A stretch of 64,000 bases of DNA from Rapana venosa (lineage: Eukaryota; Mollusca; Gastropoda; Neogastropoda; Muricidae). The notes below the pieces were generated by a model, which had not been told where the DNA came from, ran no database searches, and worked only from the letters and a program-made list of their open reading frames with translations. The stretch is from assembly GCA_028751875.1 (NCBI GenBank), contig CM054145.1:9557974-9621973 (forward strand), read 5' to 3'. Within the stretch, counting starts at the first letter, position 1. The number at the start of each line of letters is the position of its first letter. The position numbers and the translations under genes were made by a program. This document shows positions 24,320 through 33,923 of this stretch, piece by piece.

Positions 24320-24660
24320 TACTTTATTTTGAGGATAATGGGAAAAAGCACTCGAGTCTTTTTTTAAACCCGTCCCCAAGCATAGTTTTTTTTAAAAATT
24401 TTCACCCCTTCCACTGGCCCCACAATGGCCTGCCTTCCGAAAAGCGGAAAAGGGGTTTTTAAAGTGTGCGCAAGATGTTCCCGCAGCTTTTTCCCCACAT
24501 GGGACCCCCCCGGTTTTTTTAGTCTCATTCGAAGGGCTTTTGGGGAGAAATGGAGTTTAGCACGATGTTTAAATCCAGAGGAAATATCCTCTTGAAGAGA
24601 TTCAACCCGGGGCAGCAGATTACGAATAAAATCACTCCAAAACCCCCAGGGTAATCCCCT
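24320..24660 (-). mobile_element. SINE family B, full length (degraded)
   Basis: Reverse order: ttattttgaggataatgg, ggaaaaagcac, ccactggccccacaatggcc, aagtgtgcgcaagatgttc, agtctcattcgaagggcttttggggag, gaggaaatatcctcttgaa and a tRNA-like head (cagcagattacgaat...cactccaaaacccccaggg). A single head is present here. Confidence 0.65.
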
Positions 24661-24734
24661 CCTGTAAAGAAATAAGCCCTCCTCCATTACAAACAAAACT
24701 TTTTTTTCCCCCCCCCTCCTGAAAGGGGTGTGTT

Positions 24735-24820
24735 TCAAAACACACACACAACACACCCCACACACCCCCTCCTCACAAAACCCTCACTCACACACAAACT
24801 CGCACACACACATACACTTC
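24735..24820. repeat. CA microsatellite
   Basis: acacacacaacacaccccacacacc and further CA steps, within the transition from noisy to clean sequence. Confidence 0.65.
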
Positions 24821-25615
24821 TTTTTTTTCCCTTTCATGTGGGCACCTTCCGTGAAACGGGCCTTTGGTCCCCGATCCTATCTTCCCTTTCCCCTTCTAGA
24901 ACCCGCTCCAAAAAACACATATGATTATTTCTTTGTGCAAACAACACACATCTCTATCTATCTGACATACTCCCACATAAGTTAAACGCAACATGTCAAG
25001 TTAAATCAAAATGATCTTTATAGAGGGTAAAACTAAAATATTTTGAAACGAAGTTTATACAACTTTTGTTCATGAATAACACAACAATAACAAAATGTTG
25101 GGGTTTTTTTATATCCTGACCTCGCAATTTAAGATAAAACAAAACCAAGATATAGAACATGCTCAATTCATATCTGAAGACAAGTAATAAAATAAAATAT
25201 AAACAAAACAACAAGGGTAATCATTCAACAATTTACAAAAGCAACCAACTAGATGCAAAGTTACATCAAGCATAAAAAGTGGACTCACAATTTGTCCATC
25301 AGATCTTTCTTCTAAAGTTTCTTTGATGTTTCTTTTGAAGCTAATTTTAAAATGGGAAGTAGAATAGACTATTTGTATTACACAGTATTAGTATTCCACA
25401 ATCTTCTTCCTGAATAAACAATTTTATTTATGGCATTTATGTTTAAAAGGATATATTGTACATACATAGACACTTGTCGAAATATAGACTGTCTTTGAGT
25501 GGAAGAAAATATCTAACCCTTTGAACTTGGTCAACGACCGCGCACGAACCCCACTCTACTTATACTATCCATACTCCTTTCAGGAGACATACATCTAAAC
25601 CCTGGACCTACAGCA

Positions 25616-25830
25616 ACATCCACCTACCCTTGCGGCCTCTGCGATCACCCAGTGACATGGAGCTGCAAGGGTATACCTGCGACGACTGTGGAATCGGGTT
25701 TCCCACAGCTCGGCGTAGAACTATGTAGCACAGACCTTTCACATTAGAAGACACCAACACACAGTGGATGTGCTACAGATGCAACTCTACCAACTGCGAC
25801 ACATTTACTTTAGGAACCTGACAAGCAGCA
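25616..25830 (+). pseudogene. LINE PHD-like zinc-finger remnant
   Basis: Frame-shifted but readable cysteine pattern: CGLC at about 25631-25642, then CDDC at 25678-25689 in another frame, then a WMCYRC segment at about 25765-25782. The CxxC...CxxC...CxxC spacing with a Trp before the last pair is that of the PHD-type finger often found at the N-terminus of CR1/Jockey LINEs in molluscs. Its role in those elements is thought to be nucleic-acid or chromatin binding. At least one frameshift and stops (tag near 25724) break it. The assignment is by pattern and context, since no single frame is intact. Confidence 0.55.
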
Positions 25831-26165
25831 CAAACTACTACTTACCCCTACATGACTCCAACACATCACTTGACTTTCCACGCATCAGCCTTCAGCCCAC
25901 TAAAACAAGCACCCCAAACAGCAGCCACCAGCAAACTACCAAGGACAGCCCTACAAGTAGAACGACTGACAACTTTAAACCCACTGACAACCAGTACACC
26001 CCCCGACCAACCCCACTACAAACCCGACGAACAACCCCAAAGCCCGACCAGCTAGAACTATGACTCCGAAACCCACAATAGTTACGCCACCCAATAGAAC
26101 TAAAATAAACGATCACTCCAAAAACTTCCTCCAACACTCCAGCATACCACTACCGGAGAGGAAAA
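25764..26165 (+). pseudogene. LINE Pro/Thr-rich linker remnant
   Basis: Between the finger and the endonuclease two overlapping frames are open (25764-26063 and 25852-26055), both rich in Thr, Pro, Ser and Gln with no predicted fold. A shift near 26055-26060 leads into the frame that starts the endonuclease. In intact relatives this region links the zinc finger to the endonuclease. I see no catalytic motif. Confidence 0.5.
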
Positions 26166-26870
26166 ACCTTAGACTAATGACAGTGAACTGCAGAGGAATT
26201 AGAAATAAAACAGCAGAGTTAGAAGCAGCCCTCCACTACATCAAACCTGGGCATTGTCTGCGGGACCGAATCCAAACTCGACAACAACGTTCAAAACAGC
26301 GAAGTGTTTCCAGATAACTATGTAGTATATAGAAAGGACAGAGGTCAGTTAGGGGGGGGGGTATTCATACTAGTACGTAAGGAACTTATTTCAACAGAAG
26401 AAAAGGAAATAACAGCCAACTGCGAAACAATCTGGGTTAGAGTAAAACTCCACAAAGCAAAAGACCTTATAGTAGGATCCTTCTACACACCGTTATAGAA
26501 ACACAAGGACATGAAAGAACTAGAAATAGCACTAGGGAAGCTTAGACCAGGAAACGGACAAACCATCCTAGCAGGGGACTTCAACTGTCCCGACGTAGAC
26601 TGGGACACAAACACTGTACCACCAGGATCACCAGCGAGACCAGTTCAGCAAAGCTAGCAGAAGTCACCGCGAAGCAGGTTTTACACAGATCCACAGAGAA
26701 AGCACTAGAGAAAAGAACCTACTAGATTTAGTTTTTCCACACAACCCTTCACTCATCAGATCCTCCATCTCGTCCCAGGATATATCCGACCATGACCTAG
26801 TTGTAACAGACATCGACACAAAACCCCACTACACCAAACAGGCAAGAAGGAAATACTACAACTTTACAAG
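26165..26870 (+). pseudogene. LINE endonuclease domain (broken)
   Basis: Apurinic/apyrimidinic-type endonuclease that nicks the target in target-primed reverse transcription. Visible motifs in order: LRLMTVNCRGIRN (start, with the conserved Asn), CGTESKL with the catalytic Glu at 26268-26270 after a frameshift near 26250, a GGGVFILVRKEL segment (about 26358-26393), GDFNCPDVDW with GDFN at 26574-26585, and SDHDLVV with Ser-Asp-His at 26785-26793. Damage: frameshift near 26250, an in-frame TAG at 26496-26498, and a shift near 26620-26660. All core catalytic residues I can check remain, so inactivation is by frame damage and not by loss of the active site. Confidence 0.8.
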
Positions 26871-26959
26871 AGCAACTGGACAGGACTTAGAGAAGGATTA
26901 GCGGACCTAAAAGACACAATTAGTAACAACCAACAACAAGGGGACGACGCCAACACACT

Positions 26960-28280
26960 ATGGACAACCTTTAAAAGGAAAATAATGCAAGAAATAGACA
27001 CCTACATCCCATCACAGATGAAGACCAGAAACAACAGCACACCATGGATAACGACAGATATAAAACGCATGCTCAGGAATAAACAGAGACTCTACAACCA
27101 AGCCAAGAAGCACAACAACTGGGACAACTACAAACACTACCAAAAAGATGCAAACGAACATACGCAAAGCGGAATGGCACCACATCAACCGACAATACTA
27201 CAAAGGGCTACAAGCAAACAACAACAAACCTCTCTGCGATATAAAAGAACAAAAGCAGGACAATGTAGGAGTAGCACCACTGAAGGAAGGAGCAACCCTA
27301 GTTAGCGATAGCTTAGGTAAGGCCAGAATATATTAAAACAATTCCAATCAGTTTTCACTCCAGAGGATAGGACACCACCACCGCCAATGGACAATCTACA
27401 TCACCAACCCATAGAGAGCATCACCGTCACAGTAGATGGAGTAGAAAAACTGCTTAAAAACACCGACCCAGCCAAAGCACACGGACCGATGCCTCCCCAA
27501 CATAGTACTAAAGAACTGCGCAGACATATTAGCACCAGCACTAACAACCATCTACCAAAAATCATTAGACACAGGAATTCTACCGGCGGACTGGAGACAA
27601 GCTAATATATCAGGTATCTTTAAAAAAGGGGACAAACACACAGCATCCAAACATAGACCAGTTTCACTTACTTCAGTATGCTGCAAGATTTAGAACATAT
27701 AGTATGCCGCCACCTAATGGAACACCTAGAAAGGAATAATATTCTAAACACACTTAAACCACGGCTTCCGCTCTGGCTACTCCTGTGAGTCCCAATCCTG
27801 ACCACCACCCAGGACTTCCTATCATCATTAGACAAGGGAGAACAAGTAGATGTAGCAATCTTAGACTTTAGCAAGGCCTTTGATACAGTCCCCCACAGGA
27901 AACTACTATATAAGTTAGAAAAATATGGCATAGTAGGGAAATTCACACCTGGCTGAAAAAACTTCCTAACCACCAGAACAATGAGAGTAGTGTTAGAAGG
28001 AGAAACATCAGAAGAAGTTAGAGTAGAGTCAGGAGTACCACAAGGAACTGTGTTAGGCCCCATACTCTTCCTATGCCACATTAATGACCTACCAACATCA
28101 GTCGCATCCCAAGTAAGACTTTTTGCAGATGACTGTCTTTTATATAGAGAAATAGGCACCTTCGATGACCACATCACCCTTCAGAAAGACCTCAAGAAAT
28201 TAGAAACCTGGGCAGAAAATTGGGGATGCGTTTTAACGCCAGCAAGTGTTATATTTTAAACAATAAAAAAAGATCAGACT
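26960..28280 (+). pseudogene. LINE reverse transcriptase domain (broken)
   Basis: RNA-dependent DNA polymerase of the LINE. Readable landmarks: PWITTDIKRMLRNKQRLYNQ (about 27038-27097), HYYKGL-like spacer after a shift near 27150, ANISGIFKKGDKH and HRPVSLTSVCCKI (about 27602-27692), DFSKAFDTVPHRKLL (motif A, 27864-27907), SGVPQGTVLGPILF (motif B, about 28029-28070) and FADDCLLY (motif C, FADD at 28122-28133). Motif spacing is normal for the family. Frames are broken near 27150, 27335, 27490, 27690-27785 (several), at a stop near 27955 and near 28225. The region after motif C (AENWGMRFNASKCYIL) is readable in the next frame. Confidence 0.85.
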
Positions 28281-28989
28281 ATCTCTACCAACTAAATAGT
28301 ACCATCCTCCAGCAAGTGGCATCAACACCATATCTAGGGATCCACATCTCCAACGACTTGAAATGGACCACCCACATAGACAAAATTACCAAAAAAGCAA
28401 GCTCAATGTTAGGATTTTTACAGCGAAACTCAAACACTGCCCACAAGAATGTCGTAGATTAGCCTATCTATCACTAGTTAGATCCACATTAGAATATGGT
28501 GCCACAGTATGGGATAGCCACTGCCAAACAGACATAGATAAGTTAGAACGTATCCAGAACAGGGCAGCCAGATTCATAAAACAAGACTACCATACTAGAG
28601 ACCCTGGCTGTGTCACGACCATGCTCCAAGACCTGCATCTGCCGAAATTACAAGACCGGAGGCGACAGCTTAGGTTAGCCTTTATGTATAAAGTGGTTGA
28701 GGGACTTGTCCCGGCCATGCCGCCATCAAATTTTTTTACCCCCAAACCCCAAGGTAAACGTAGAATTAAGACTAAGACTTTTAAGGACTATAAATCAGTA
28801 AACATAGTAGAAAGGACAGCCTGCAACAACAACAGAGGCTACACAGTCCCAGACAGCAGGTGCAACCAGTACAAGCACTCCTTCTTCGTGCAGACGGTTA
28901 TAGACTGGAACCACCTCAGCGACCAGACCGTCAATTCCAAGACCCTGAGCTCCTTTAAAGGGGCCCTCACCAGGGAGAACCAGCATTAG
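28220..28989 (+). pseudogene. LINE C-terminal domain, long open segment
   Basis: Continues the reverse transcriptase: a first frame (28220-28462) with LGIHISNDLKWTTHIDKITKKA, then a shift near 28420 into a 208-codon open frame ending at the TAG at 28987-28989. Landmarks are YLSLVRSTLEYGATVWD, KLERIQNRAARFI and a SDQTVNSKTLSSFKGAL end, all typical of the C-terminal part of CR1/Jockey proteins. This is the longest intact frame of the element and the natural stop of its second ORF. No function beyond the thumb/connection role is claimed. Confidence 0.8.
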
Positions 28990-29054
28990 TACTAGCAGTT
29001 AAGCGCAAACCCCCAATCCGTCGCGTAAAGCCAGAAGTGGTTACTGCGACGTAT

Positions 29055-29074
29055 TGATCCAGATCCAGATCCAG
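29055..29074 (+). repeat. (gatcca)n microsatellite tail of the LINE
   Basis: Three gatcca-type units end the element directly before the resumed target flank. The same tail, with one extra partial unit derived from the flank, ends the 49-base copy at 29304-29352. Confidence 0.75.
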
Positions 29075-29303
29075 AAGTATTCAAATTCATTCAACCTCAA
29101 CAGCATAGGTCTAGAGTGTGCTCGAAATGAAAAACAAACTTTTAATGTGTTAATTTACATCTTACAAAGTAAACCAAAATCCATCACATGGATATCAACT
29201 TACTGAGAAAACATAAACCTTAGATGCCATTTCTAAGGATGTGTCATGTGCACTCATCAAACTGGCAATCAAATTCTACGATCTGGCATAGGCTTCTCAC
29301 TTG

Positions 29304-29352
29304 TAAAGCCAGAAGTGGTTACTGCGACGTATTGATCCAGATCCAGATCCAG
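29304..29352 (+). mobile_element. 49-base 5'-truncated copy of the same LINE
   Basis: Identical, base for base, to the last 49 bases of the LINE (29026-29074), including gtggttactgcgacgta and the gatcca tail. The noisy version of the locus reads straight through at about 17747 without it. It therefore looks like an extreme 5' truncation rather than old ancestral sequence. It lies 229 bases downstream of the full element. Confidence 0.75.
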
Positions 29353-29425
29353 ATCCTATCAGGAAATTTTCACAGCAGCACACGCATTGAATGTATTCAG
29401 AGTGCTCTACCCTGTGGATCATACA

Positions 29426-29446
29426 CCCCCCCCCCCCCCCCCCCCC
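29426..29446. repeat. C homopolymer (21)
   Basis: Present in both versions of the locus; at 17833-17860 it reads as 28 C. Confidence 0.8.
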
Positions 29447-30074
29447 TCCGTTTCAATGATATATATTTCTATTTTTTCAAATCTCTCGGGTTTTTCACAG
29501 GAATATGGCTTTGCGATCAACTCGTATCTTTTATCTTATATGGAATAAATTTGACAAAAAGAAGACCCAAATTTTCAACTACTTGACGTCATCAATATTT
29601 GTGCACAACTAGGTGCGGTTTTCGATCCGTCATTTCTTCAAGGCAACACATTTCCGTAAGAAACGAAAAGTAGACCAGAGTCGTTCTTGCTCAAGGAAGA
29701 ATCTTGATTTTTAGCATCGCAATGGGTCTCTGCCTCCCATGTTTGAGCAGTTCTTCAGCAGATTACGACCAGCCGTCGCCCGTACGTTTCAAGCAATTAT
29801 AGCATAGAACACATTCTAGTATCAGATCATGTCTGTGTTGTTTTGATGCTTGTAGTTGTACAGTTGTAGAATGTTGACACTTTCAGCTTTAGTTGGGCCG
29901 ACAGCCCGAGTAGTAGGCCTATATACCTTTTTGTTGTAATTAATCAAGTAATTGGCAGATGCAGTAGCAAGGCAGCTTGACAAATGGGTGCAAGATCTAT
30001 ATCTTGTCGAAATTTCACAGAACGGTAGAAATTTATTGCACACAGCTCGCAAATCCCACCCATTCAAGATCGCT

Positions 30075-30195
30075 AAATTTAGCGTGCTCCTAGGCTAGAC
30101 CAAGTGTGGTCAGTTCCTGCTATAATTAGCACCAGCTGGGATGGAATGGATAGCAGCTGAAAGTGGGGGAAACTGACAGCTGTGTGCAGCATCCT
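30075..30195 (+). repeat. Dispersed repeat H
   Basis: Matches the reverse complement of 43710-43850: aagtgtggtc.gttcc, ctataatt/cagcacca, gatggaatggatagc, gctgaaagtgggggaaact and gacagctgtg. The noisy version is at about 18530-18665 and a fragment at 21550. The class is unknown. Confidence 0.6.
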
Positions 30196-30914
30196 CGGAA
30201 AGTTATAAGTATTTCTTGTGATACTGACAGAAGTAGGATATAAACTTGTTTACCTTGGATAAGAATGTGTCTTTCTTTACAACTGAAGTCAGTTTGGAGG
30301 AGGAGGGTAAGCAGAGAAAAGAAGAAAGGTCAATTCATATTTAAAGCACATCTTTCTGGAACTGTAGAAGGGAGGCTAGCCTCTTTAGTCTGCACAAAGC
30401 CCAGGTATCTTAAAGCTTGGATACTTCTCAGATGAACAAAATTGTCATAACAATTTTGGCTTATGTCATAAAAATGTTTGAACATATGTTCGAATGTTTC
30501 CAATGTGTGTTTGTGTGTGCACACACGCATGCGAATGCATGGGTTTACTGGTGCGAACATGAGTATTAGTGATTTTACTTGGGTGAGTTTATGACTGGCT
30601 GATGTATTGCTGATTTGTGGGTGCATTTTATTGGATGGTGTGTGTGTGTATGATATTATGTTTATTGTTTTTATGTATGGCTTGTGACCCACCGGAATTT
30701 CTCTTGTCTCTGAGATAATCAAAGTTTTTGAATTGCATATGTTTGCAGGAAACGCGACGCAGACAACAGGCAGAAGCCGCTGAGCGAAGGCAGAAAACGA
30801 ATGAAGGGCGAGGAGTAAAAGACCCTGAGGGACTGAAACGCAAACAGCAGAAGAAAGAAGAAATTGAGAAAAAGGCGGCAGAGCAGCCAGACACTGGCAC
30901 AGGGCTGAGGGTGT

Positions 30915-31340
30915 GTGTTCTTTTATTTTGAAGATAATGGAAGAAGCACACATGTGCTTTTTTTACATCCAGTACCCGTGTGTATGCAGTTTTGTCAATT
31001 TTGTCATCCGTTCCCACCGGCACACAATGGCCCACTCCTCAGAAAAGTGGAATGGGTTTTAAAGTGTGCGCAAGGTGTTCCGCAAACATTCGCACGGGAC
31101 CTCGGTTTGTTGTCTCATCTGAAGGACTTTTGGGGAGAGTGGAGTCGGCACTGATGTTAACTCCAGAGGAAAAAATCCTCTTGAATGGGAATCGAACCCG
31201 GGTCAGCAGATCACGAATACATCACTCTAACCACCAGGCTATCCCGTAACTCCAGAGGAAAATATCTCCTTGAATAGGATTCGAACCCGAGCCAGCAGAT
31301 TTCAAGCGCAGTGCGCATCACCCTAACCACCAGGCTATCC

Positions 31341-31342
<2 letters not shown>
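30915..31342 (-). mobile_element. SINE family B with two tandem tRNA-like heads
   Basis: On the minus strand the element starts with one head (31342-31262: ggatagcctggtggttagg..., box-B-like gggttcgaatcc), then ctctggagtta, then a second complete head (31246-31179: ggatagcctggtggttaga..., gggttcgattccc), then the usual body (aacatcagtgccgactcc, ccttcagatgaga, gcgcacac, ggcccattgtgtgccggtgggaac, tgtaaaaaaagcac) and a cattatcttc end. The heads give Pol III A-box and B-box-like words. A GT tract touches the 5' head. The noisy locus version also has both heads. Confidence 0.8.

Positions 31343-31394
<52 letters not shown>
31343..31394. repeat. (GT)n microsatellite
   Basis: Uninterrupted tg repeat of about 52 bases, directly next to the SINE B head. 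Shortened and broken in the noisy version (about 19880-19940). Confidence 0.95.
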
Positions 31395-31397
<3 letters not shown>

Positions 31398-31434
31398 GAG
31401 AGAAAGAGATAAACTTAACCACTAGACTGCCTTA

Positions 31435-31498
31435 CCCCGGAAATTTTCCGGGGCTAAACGTGCACCCTATACGCCTACAACCCGTAAAATTTCCGGGG
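31435..31498. repeat. Two near-palindromes of the ccccggaaatt type
   Basis: ccccggaaattttccgggg at 31435-31453 is palindromic except for its odd centre, and cccgtaaaatttccgggg at 31481-31498 is an imperfect second. Both occur in the noisy version near 19985-20060. Confidence 0.6.
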
Positions 31499-31561
31499 TG
31501 TCGAACCGAAGTAAACAACCCTGCTTCCTTGACTACAGTTAAAGGGAAAGAACTCCAAACT

Positions 31562-31712
31562 TAATGAAGGTCACTCTCCTGTTGCTTGGCAACATTCAGC
31601 TGCAAAAACCATAGCAAAAACGATCGTTTTTTAGCTCGTATTTTGTGTTTTTATGCATGACTGTTTTGGAAGTTCGTGTTCAAAATGGCTGACACTTCTT
31701 GTTGAAGGCATA
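31562..31712 (+). mobile_element. Dispersed repeat E
   Basis: Clean copy: cactctcctgttgcttggca (with the small gttgcttggcaac inverted repeat), cattcagctgcaaaaacc, gatcgttttttagctcgta, atgcatgactgttttgg and aaaatggctgacacttcttg. Degraded copies are at 9418-9590 and 20130-20292. No coding signal. Confidence 0.6.
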
Positions 31713-32180
31713 AATAACTTTACACAGCTGTAAAATTGGCAAATAAAACTGTAGATTTACCTAACAGTGATGAAAACGATCGTGTATGATTCAGCTGATC
31801 GTGCATTTAAAAAAAAAAAGAATGAGATTTGGCCTAGACTTATGTTTGACGTTATTGAGATCGGGAGTACTCAGAATGACAGTGGTGATAAAGAAATCGT
31901 ATTTTTGGTCAATTTTTTTACATTTTAAATATATTTTTGTAGTGAAAAAGCATGCTAACTAATTTGAGCTTGCCTCGAAGTAATCTATGATATATATACT
32001 GTCATTAGGCAGACATCAGGAATATTCATGTGGTAGTTTCTGAGTAAGAGGGGTATGAACATAGCAAGTGGTACATAAGAATTTTATTCCCCGGCATTAG
32101 GGTGAGACAACTTTCAATCCTAGATAGTGAACTATTTTTCATCGGTTGTTACAATCATCATTCAAGACCTGCATAAAGTA

Positions 32181-32460
32181 GGGGGATGGGACATCCTAGT
32201 TGTTAGAACATTGCACTCTAATCTGACAACCCTGGTTCGATTCCCTTCAAAGGGGGGATAATTTTCTCCCTGAACTATAACCGAGCCCCATGTGCAACGC
32301 ACGCAGAACATCCATGCGCACATAACATTAAATCCAGTTCCACTTTTCATAAGATAATCCATTGTGTGCCGTGTGAACAATGACAATTTACAAAACCGCA
32401 TACACTGGGTACTGGGGATTATTCCATTTATCCTTGATATAAAAGAATAAAAAAATTTTA
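32181..32460 (+). mobile_element. SINE family B, full length
   Basis: Head ggatgggacatcctagttg...ccctggttcgattccc, a short internal part, then ataaccgagcc, gcacgcagaacatcc, tgcgcacataac, ccattgtgtgccg, caatttacaaaaccgcatac, attccatttatcc and tataaaagaataaa. It lacks the aagcac...gtgctt hairpin near the end. Confidence 0.8.
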
Positions 32461-33254
32461 AAGTAAAACCCTGTTTTAATCTGTAAAAATTTGCAGAGTT
32501 ATACTCCGAGATTTAAAATGTACCAAGTGACAGCCCTGATATGCCTACGTGTCGGTGGGGCTATAAACAACAGGACTGATTCTGATATGAAATATCAATA
32601 CTGAAGTCTGCACGTTAATATTGCCATCACTCATCACACAAAATCAAAAATTCATACATGTACTGCATTTTATTTATATATATATATATTATACAAAACA
32701 TATAAAACGTCATGGTAAAATACTGGGGTAGGTTAATGATGGAACGAACTCTGACTATGAACGACTGAACAATGTTATTGCGAAAAGAAAAAAAGTCATA
32801 CAGGAGATTGTAAGACAAACATAGTTGTTGAACTAGGCTATGCCGCGGGGAACTGAGGCAAATGAAAAACTCAGCATGTAAATAACCCAGAAAATGCAGC
32901 ATTGGCAGTTTTCCTGGAACTGGAATGAAAAAGGTGCGCTGAATTTTTCCCGCCAATCAACTCTGCAAATGAATGTTGAAACTTGTCGACACTGAAGTCA
33001 GACCACATGCATACATTTTGTAACCCATGACTGAATGGTTCTGTCCAAGTCTTCACGACCTCTGCTTCCCCATTACAAACTTGTTAAGTAGTTTTTATTC
33101 AGAAATGAGAGCAATACAATGAAACAAACAGCATTAGAGAATCATAGCAACAACAAGCTAGTAGCTGATAGTGTAAAAAACAAATTAACCTTTAAATGGT
33201 GGACCGACTAAAAATATCAAGTCTAGTCACACTATCCAATTTTGCATCCGCTTA

Positions 33255-33405
33255 ACTAGCTGTAAATGTACTCTGCCCTCTATTTAGGGTCAGGGAAAGT
33301 AAAGCAGACGAGGATAGGATATGGGCGCCGCCCCTCAAATATGCCATCAGCTAGAGAAGCTAGGTCTCTGATCGCCTTGCTCCCCTACACCCTTATTATG
33401 GGACA
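33255..33405 (+). mobile_element. SINE family A fragment
   Basis: From the tagctgtaaatg core through agggtcagggaaag, atgggcgccgcccctcaa and agctagagaagctaggtctctgatc. Head and 5S-like module are missing. Confidence 0.7.
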
Positions 33406-33726
33406 TCTTACATTTGGGGGGATTTTGTTTAAAAACATGACGGAACCTTTCTTGCAATCCTTCATGTAAGTTTGTACTGCTCATTGGTCGTATACACCCT
33501 CTGCAGTACAGAAAAATTTGTGAGAGTACCGAATCAATGAATGTTTTTGTGAACTGGGCATCCTTGCTAAACCAACTGTAATGAAAAAATTCACTGCCCT
33601 TCCTCCCATGTTCAAATCGAATGCAAACAAAGTCATGCATAGCAGTTGACTTATGGCTTGCATTCTTCTGCCTTTCACACCTTATGACAAGCTCTTTTCA
33701 ATAATGCAACTCTAACATAGGCCATT

Positions 33727-33855
33727 AGTGTGCTGGTGGGAACAGTGACCAAAATTTACAAAACTGCATACACAGGGTACAGGATGTAAAAAAAGCACGA
33801 GTGCTTATTAGTTATTCCATTATCCTCGATGTAAAAGAATAACTAAATAAACAAA
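33727..33855 (+). mobile_element. SINE family B 3' fragment
   Basis: gtgtgctggtgggaacagtg, gcatacacagggtac, the aaagcacgagtgctt hairpin word, ccattatcctcgatgtaaaa and an aataacta tail. Confidence 0.75.
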
Positions 33856-33923
33856 TTAACAACAGAGACAAACAGTTGAACAGTTATAGGAGCTTAAGTG
33901 TCTTTTCACCGTTTTGCTTGCTG

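Larger units (their letters stand above)
1..24920. other. Low-accuracy (unpolished) sequence block
   Basis: This stretch is full of inflated homopolymers and base doublings. Where it can be aligned to clean sequence elsewhere in the window (16845-20720 against 24920-32104), the same words appear with runs of A, C, G or T lengthened and neighbouring bases overwritten. Clean sequence begins near 24900. ORFs here are unreliable. The parts not covered by entries below, where I recognise nothing, are about 1440-1790, 3340-3690, 4300-4590, 5200-5585, 5850-6160, 6520-7320, 7840-8005, 8330-9085, 9590-10437, 10745-11155, 11465-12885, 13250-13600, 14050-14365, 15065-15945, 16010-16440, 16540-16845, 20720-20985, 21085-21550, 21630-22400, 22660-23160 and 23465-24320. 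That these errors come from sequencing rather than mutation is inferred. Confidence 0.7.
25532..29074 (+). mobile_element. CR1/Jockey-type LINE, near full length, decayed
   Basis: A non-LTR retrotransposon with a zinc-finger (PHD-like) N-terminal part, an apurinic-type endonuclease, a reverse transcriptase and an 85-base 3' UTR. It ends in a (gatcca)n tail, not poly(A). The noisy copy at 17494-17506 is empty, which fixes the ends to within a few bases. Reading frames are broken by several frameshifts and stops, so it cannot make its protein as sequenced. Clade: CR1/Jockey superfamily from domain order and the microsatellite tail (the CR1 group ends in short repeats); finer placement needs a tree. 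Confidence 0.85.
24920..32104. other. Clean locus version carrying two LINE-family insertions
   Basis: Collinear with 16845-20720 once 25532-29074 and 29304-29352 are removed. It holds, in order, the LINE, the 49-base tail copy, a C run, repeat H, a double-headed SINE B, a GT tract, the palindromic segment and repeat E. The stretches 24920-25531, 29447-30075, 30195-30915 and 31712-32104 are AT-rich non-coding DNA with nothing recognised. The homology to the noisy block ends at about 32104, exactly where the duplicated segment starts. Confidence 0.8.

Noticed and set aside
27668..28177. 169-codon minus-strand open frame
   Set aside because: It is antisense to the conserved reverse transcriptase motifs of the LINE.
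31179..31342. Two genuine tRNA genes
   Set aside because: The A- and B-box-like words belong to SINE family B heads joined to a SINE body; the acceptor-stem pairing of a real tRNA is not evident.
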